NCBI RefSeq assembly: GCF_001549985.1
Contig: NZ_LROZ01000001.1
Span: 310,001 to 374,000, forward strand
DNA: 64,000 nucleotides
Direction of reading: 5' to 3'
Source of the DNA: Myroides odoratus
GTDB lineage: Bacteria; Bacteroidota; Bacteroidia; Flavobacteriales; Flavobacteriaceae
Position 1 is the stretch's first letter. Each line of letters starts with the position of its first letter. Position numbers and translations under genes: made by a program. A model generated the notes under the pieces. It saw only the letters and a program-made list of their open reading frames with translations, had not been told where the DNA came from and ran no database searches. Shown here piece by piece: positions 61,405 to 64,000 of this stretch.

Positions 61405-62716
61405 GACCTTCTTAACCCTATGTAGTCTATTGCTCTGTGCTTGTCTTTGGGCGCAAGAGCCTTTGACCTTACAAGAAGCTTTACACTATGCTTTGGAGCA
61501 CAAAGCAGAAGCCAGACAAGCAGCTTTAGACATTACCAACAGTGATTATCAAATTCAAGAGGTGAAAGCCAATGCGCTTCCGCATTTAAATGTTGAAGCC
61601 AATATTGCCAATAACGTCAAAATTCAGGAGATGCCTTTAACGCTAGGTGGCCAAACGCAAATGATTCCTTTCAATTTGAAATGGAATTCCCAAGTTACTG
61701 CTACTGCCTCGCAAATATTATTTAATCAGGCAGTATTTATGGGTTTAAAAGCAGCGCGTTCAGCTAAAGAGTTTTACATCATCAACAAAGAGCTAACGGA
61801 TGAGCAAATCATCGAAAAAGTAGCCTCAACGTACTATCAAGTATTTCAATCGAAAGCGATGTTAAAAACCCTTGATACCACGATAAGCAGTACAACGCGC
61901 ATCAAAGATATCATTGAAGATTTGCACCGTAACGGTTTAGCTACGCAAATTGATTTAGATCGTACCAAAGTAAGTTTGAGCAACTTAAAAGCAAACAGAC
62001 AACAAATCATCAATGCTATTGATTTACAAGAAAATGCATTGAAGTTTTTCATGGGAATGGATTTACAAACCGCCATTCAATTGCCTGAAAACACGTTCAG
62101 CATAGATGAGAGTGCCATTCTAGCTGAAAATAAAATTGACACGAGAACTGAAATACACTTATTGGAGAAGCAAAAAGAATTGTTAGCCTATAAACTCAAA
62201 TCTATCCAAGCGGATTATTATCCTTCTTTAGCGGCCTTTGGTACGTTTGGTTATCAAGGGATGGGGGATAAATTCCCATGGGGAAATAAACCGAGTGATG
62301 GTGTATTCTGGACAAGTGCTTCAGCGGTAGGAATATCATTAAAACTCCCTATTTTCAATGGTTTTGAAACCCGATCAAGAGTGAGACAGGCCAAAATTGA
62401 CATCGAGAAAATTGACGTTCAATTAGATGATACCAAACAAGCCTTGGCTTTAGATTTTGCCAATGCACAGAAATCGATTGAAAATGCCTTGATTACCATC
62501 AACCTCCAAAAAGAAAATGTGGATTTAGCGCATAGTATTTTAACGAATATGCAAAACAATTACAAGCATGGTTTAGCGTCCTTAACTGATTTACTGAATG
62601 CAGAAAATGCCTATACAGAAGCAGAGAACAATTACACCACTGCACTACTTGACTTTAAACTTGCTGAAATTCAAATCATCAAATCACAAGGAGAATTAAA
62701 AACCTTACTCGACTAA
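61397..62716 (+). CDS. TolC-like outer-membrane efflux protein
   Basis: Outer-membrane channel of an RND pump, 439 residues. A signal peptide ends LWAQ near residue 20. Two repeated helical halves (LTLQEALHYALEH near 24-36, and a second half from ~235) are typical of the outer-membrane factor family. It starts within the end of the TetR gene, so the two are co-translated; the adaptor follows 24 bp later. Confidence 0.92.
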   Translation: MNKTFLTLCSLLLCACLWAQEPLTLQEALHYALEHKAEARQAALDITNSDYQIQEVKANALPHLNVEANIANNVKIQEMPLTLGGQTQMIPFNLKWNSQVTATASQILFNQAVFMGLKAARSAKEFYIINKELTDEQIIEKVASTYYQVFQSKAMLKTLDTTISSTTRIKDIIEDLHRNGLATQIDLDRTKVSLSNLKANRQQIINAIDLQENALKFFMGMDLQTAIQLPENTFSIDESAILAENKIDTRTEIHLLEKQKELLAYKLKSIQADYYPSLAAFGTFGYQGMGDKFPWGNKPSDGVFWTSASAVGISLKLPIFNGFETRSRVRQAKIDIEKIDVQLDDTKQALALDFANAQKSIENALITINLQKENVDLAHSILTNMQNNYKHGLASLTDLLNAENAYTEAENNYTTALLDFKLAEIQIIKSQGELKTLLD

Positions 62717-62740
62717 TTCTTTATCAAATCTCAAACAACC

Positions 62741-63802
62741 ATGAAAAAAATAATAACAGCCTTAGTCCTTGTTGCCTTAATTGGAGGGACCATCTACATA
62801 TTAAACCGAAACAAGACCAATAATGATGCTGAAACTGCTATTGTAGCAGAGCAAAATGCGACCATTACGGTTCGCGTGGAGCCAGCGACTGTTCGCGTAG
62901 TTGATGCAACTTATAAAGCGAACGGAAACTTTGTTCCCTATCAGGAGGTAACCCTTTCAGCAGAGACAGCAGGTCGTGTAGTAAAATTACTAGTTGACGA
63001 AGGGGCACAAGTACGCAAAGGACAAGTAGTTGCCTTAGTTAATAGCGATCAAATCAATGTACAGGTGCGCAATGCTGAAGCTGCCTATGCCACAGCTAAA
63101 GCCGATGCTTCTCGTTTTGAAAGTGCCTATACAACAGGAGGAGTTACCAAACAACAATTGGATCAGGCGAAGCTGATGCTTCAAAATGCAGAAGCGAATT
63201 TGAAATCGGCTCAAATTACTGCAGGCGATGCTCATATCAAAGCCCCTATTGATGGAATTATCAATAAAAAACACGTCGAACAAGGAAGTTTTGTTGCGCC
63301 AGGAGCCCCTATTTTTGACTTAGTTAATGTCAATCAATTGAAACTGAGAGTAAATGTAGACGAAAGTCACGTAGCCAATCTAAAAGAAGGAGATAACATT
63401 GAGGTAAAAGCTAGTGTTTTCCCTAATGATCGCTTTGAAGGAAAAGTAACCTTCATTGCACCTAAAGCAGATGCTGCGTTAAATTATCCTGTAGACTTAC
63501 TACTAACCAACAACAAAGACAATAAATTACGTGCAGGGATGTATGGTTCAGCTTATTTTGATGCAGATCAGAATCAAGATACTCCCTTACTCCTTGTCCC
63601 TCGTAATGCATTTGTAGGAAGTGTAAGTTCTAATTTAATCTATCGTGTCATTGACAATAAAGCCGTAGCTACGACTGTAGTATCAGGTCGAAACCTAGGC
63701 GATTTTGTTGAAATTCTAGAAGGATTAAAAGAAGGAGAAATTGTTATTACCTCTGGGCAGATCAACCTTACCGATCAAGTTCCTGTATCCATTATTAACT
63801 AA
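62741..63802 (+). CDS. RND efflux periplasmic adaptor (HlyD/AcrA family)
   Basis: Membrane-fusion protein linking pump and channel, 353 residues. An N-terminal anchor helix (about 5-20) is followed by the beta-barrel, lipoyl-like and coiled-coil regions: ETAGRVVKLLVDEGAQVRKGQ near residues 74-94 and, after the coiled coil, HIKAPIDGIINKKHVEQG near 165-182. It has no lipobox. It follows the TolC-like gene and precedes the RND pump. Confidence 0.93.
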   Translation: MKKIITALVLVALIGGTIYILNRNKTNNDAETAIVAEQNATITVRVEPATVRVVDATYKANGNFVPYQEVTLSAETAGRVVKLLVDEGAQVRKGQVVALVNSDQINVQVRNAEAAYATAKADASRFESAYTTGGVTKQQLDQAKLMLQNAEANLKSAQITAGDAHIKAPIDGIINKKHVEQGSFVAPGAPIFDLVNVNQLKLRVNVDESHVANLKEGDNIEVKASVFPNDRFEGKVTFIAPKADAALNYPVDLLLTNNKDNKLRAGMYGSAYFDADQNQDTPLLLVPRNAFVGSVSSNLIYRVIDNKAVATTVVSGRNLGDFVEILEGLKEGEIVITSGQINLTDQVPVSIIN

Positions 63803-63827
63803 CGGCCTAAAAGAAAAGGATTGACAT

Positions 63828-64000
63828 ATGAAAATAGCCGAAATATCCATCAAGCGTCCGAGCATCATTATTGTGTTATTTATTGCACTTGTACTCGGAG
63901 GTATATTTAGTTATAAAAACTTGAGTTATGAGTTAATTCCCAAATTTGAAGTCAACGTAATTACTGTAGCAACAGTATACCCCGGGGCTTCACCTTCGGA
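63828..64000 (+). CDS. RND efflux pump inner-membrane subunit (partial, N-terminal end only)
   Basis: The ATG at 63828 opens a frame starting MKIAEISIKRP with a first transmembrane helix (IIIVLFIALVLGG) and the YPGASPS stretch seen in AcrB-type pumps near residues 50-57. Only the first 57 codons are in the window; RND pumps usually have over 1000 residues. It is the fourth gene of the TetR-TolC-adaptor-pump operon. Substrate unknown. Confidence 0.9.
   Translation, partial: MKIAEISIKRPSIIIVLFIALVLGGIFSYKNLSYELIPKFEVNVITVATVYPGASPS

Overview
The window is a chromosomal segment from a member of the Bacteroidota, almost certainly the family Flavobacteriaceae. The signs are an alternative complex III (act) operon joined to an aa3-type oxidase, the gliding lipoprotein gldD, DUF3098 and DUF3078 genes, many small lipoproteins and barrel proteins, and promoters of the Bacteroidota type (-7 box TAnnTTTG). 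The genus cannot be fixed by reading alone; Myroides or Flavobacterium relatives are my best guess (inference). I see no rRNA or tRNA gene, IS element, phage gene or CRISPR array, and most of the content is core genome.

Layout. Positions 1-10642 (minus strand) carry the respiratory operon actA-actB-actC-actD-actE-actF-coxB-ctaD, with ctaD cut by the left edge. It encodes quinol oxidation by alternative complex III feeding electrons to cytochrome aa3 oxidase. Next come a secreted SPOR protein and, convergent to it, leuS. From 14.3 to 16.9 kb (plus) lies an envelope/translation operon, ftsX-DUF3098-uppP-truB. From 17 to 22.5 kb there are an aldehyde dehydrogenase with its usual DUF779 partner, a YiiX-like secreted cysteine hydrolase, a thioredoxin-fold protein, a patatin, and the pyrH-frr pair. 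From 22.9 to 26.5 kb lie asnS, rpoN (sigma-54) and a membrane protein. From 26.6 to 30.2 kb (minus) are two outer-membrane proteins and dxs.

From 30.7 to 39.1 kb (plus) lie tadA and the pair alpha-2-macroglobulin lipoprotein plus penicillin-binding protein 1C, a known periplasmic protection/repair pairing. RNase G, a 30-residue very basic ribosomal-protein-like gene and an HU gene follow on the minus strand, then mutY-ssb-gldD on the plus strand, where gldE might have been expected. From 43.6 to 47.6 kb (minus) are a metal-binding lipoprotein and two M16 peptidase subunits, one active and one lacking the zinc motif. rplU-rpmA and an unrecognised lipoprotein follow. From 50.4 to 53.5 kb (minus) sit a J-domain/DUF805 fusion, a small AAA+ ATPase and a dGTPase. 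sucA-sucB (2-oxoglutarate dehydrogenase), a barrel protein, an unknown 117-residue protein with a polyprenyl synthase, and a TetR-controlled RND efflux operon (right edge cuts the pump) complete the window.

The most unusual non-coding signal is a set of intergenic tandem repeats with a strict 7-bp period (several unit sequences) often followed by an 8-bp CACCTCAC-type array, at 30.3-30.6, 44.1, 48.8 and 53.7 kb. A second is the constant placement of TAnnTTTG boxes 18-20 nt before the ATG of several genes, which implies very short mRNA leaders. I did not find a convincing new multi-gene system; the least familiar gene groups are flagged in the findings with modest scores.
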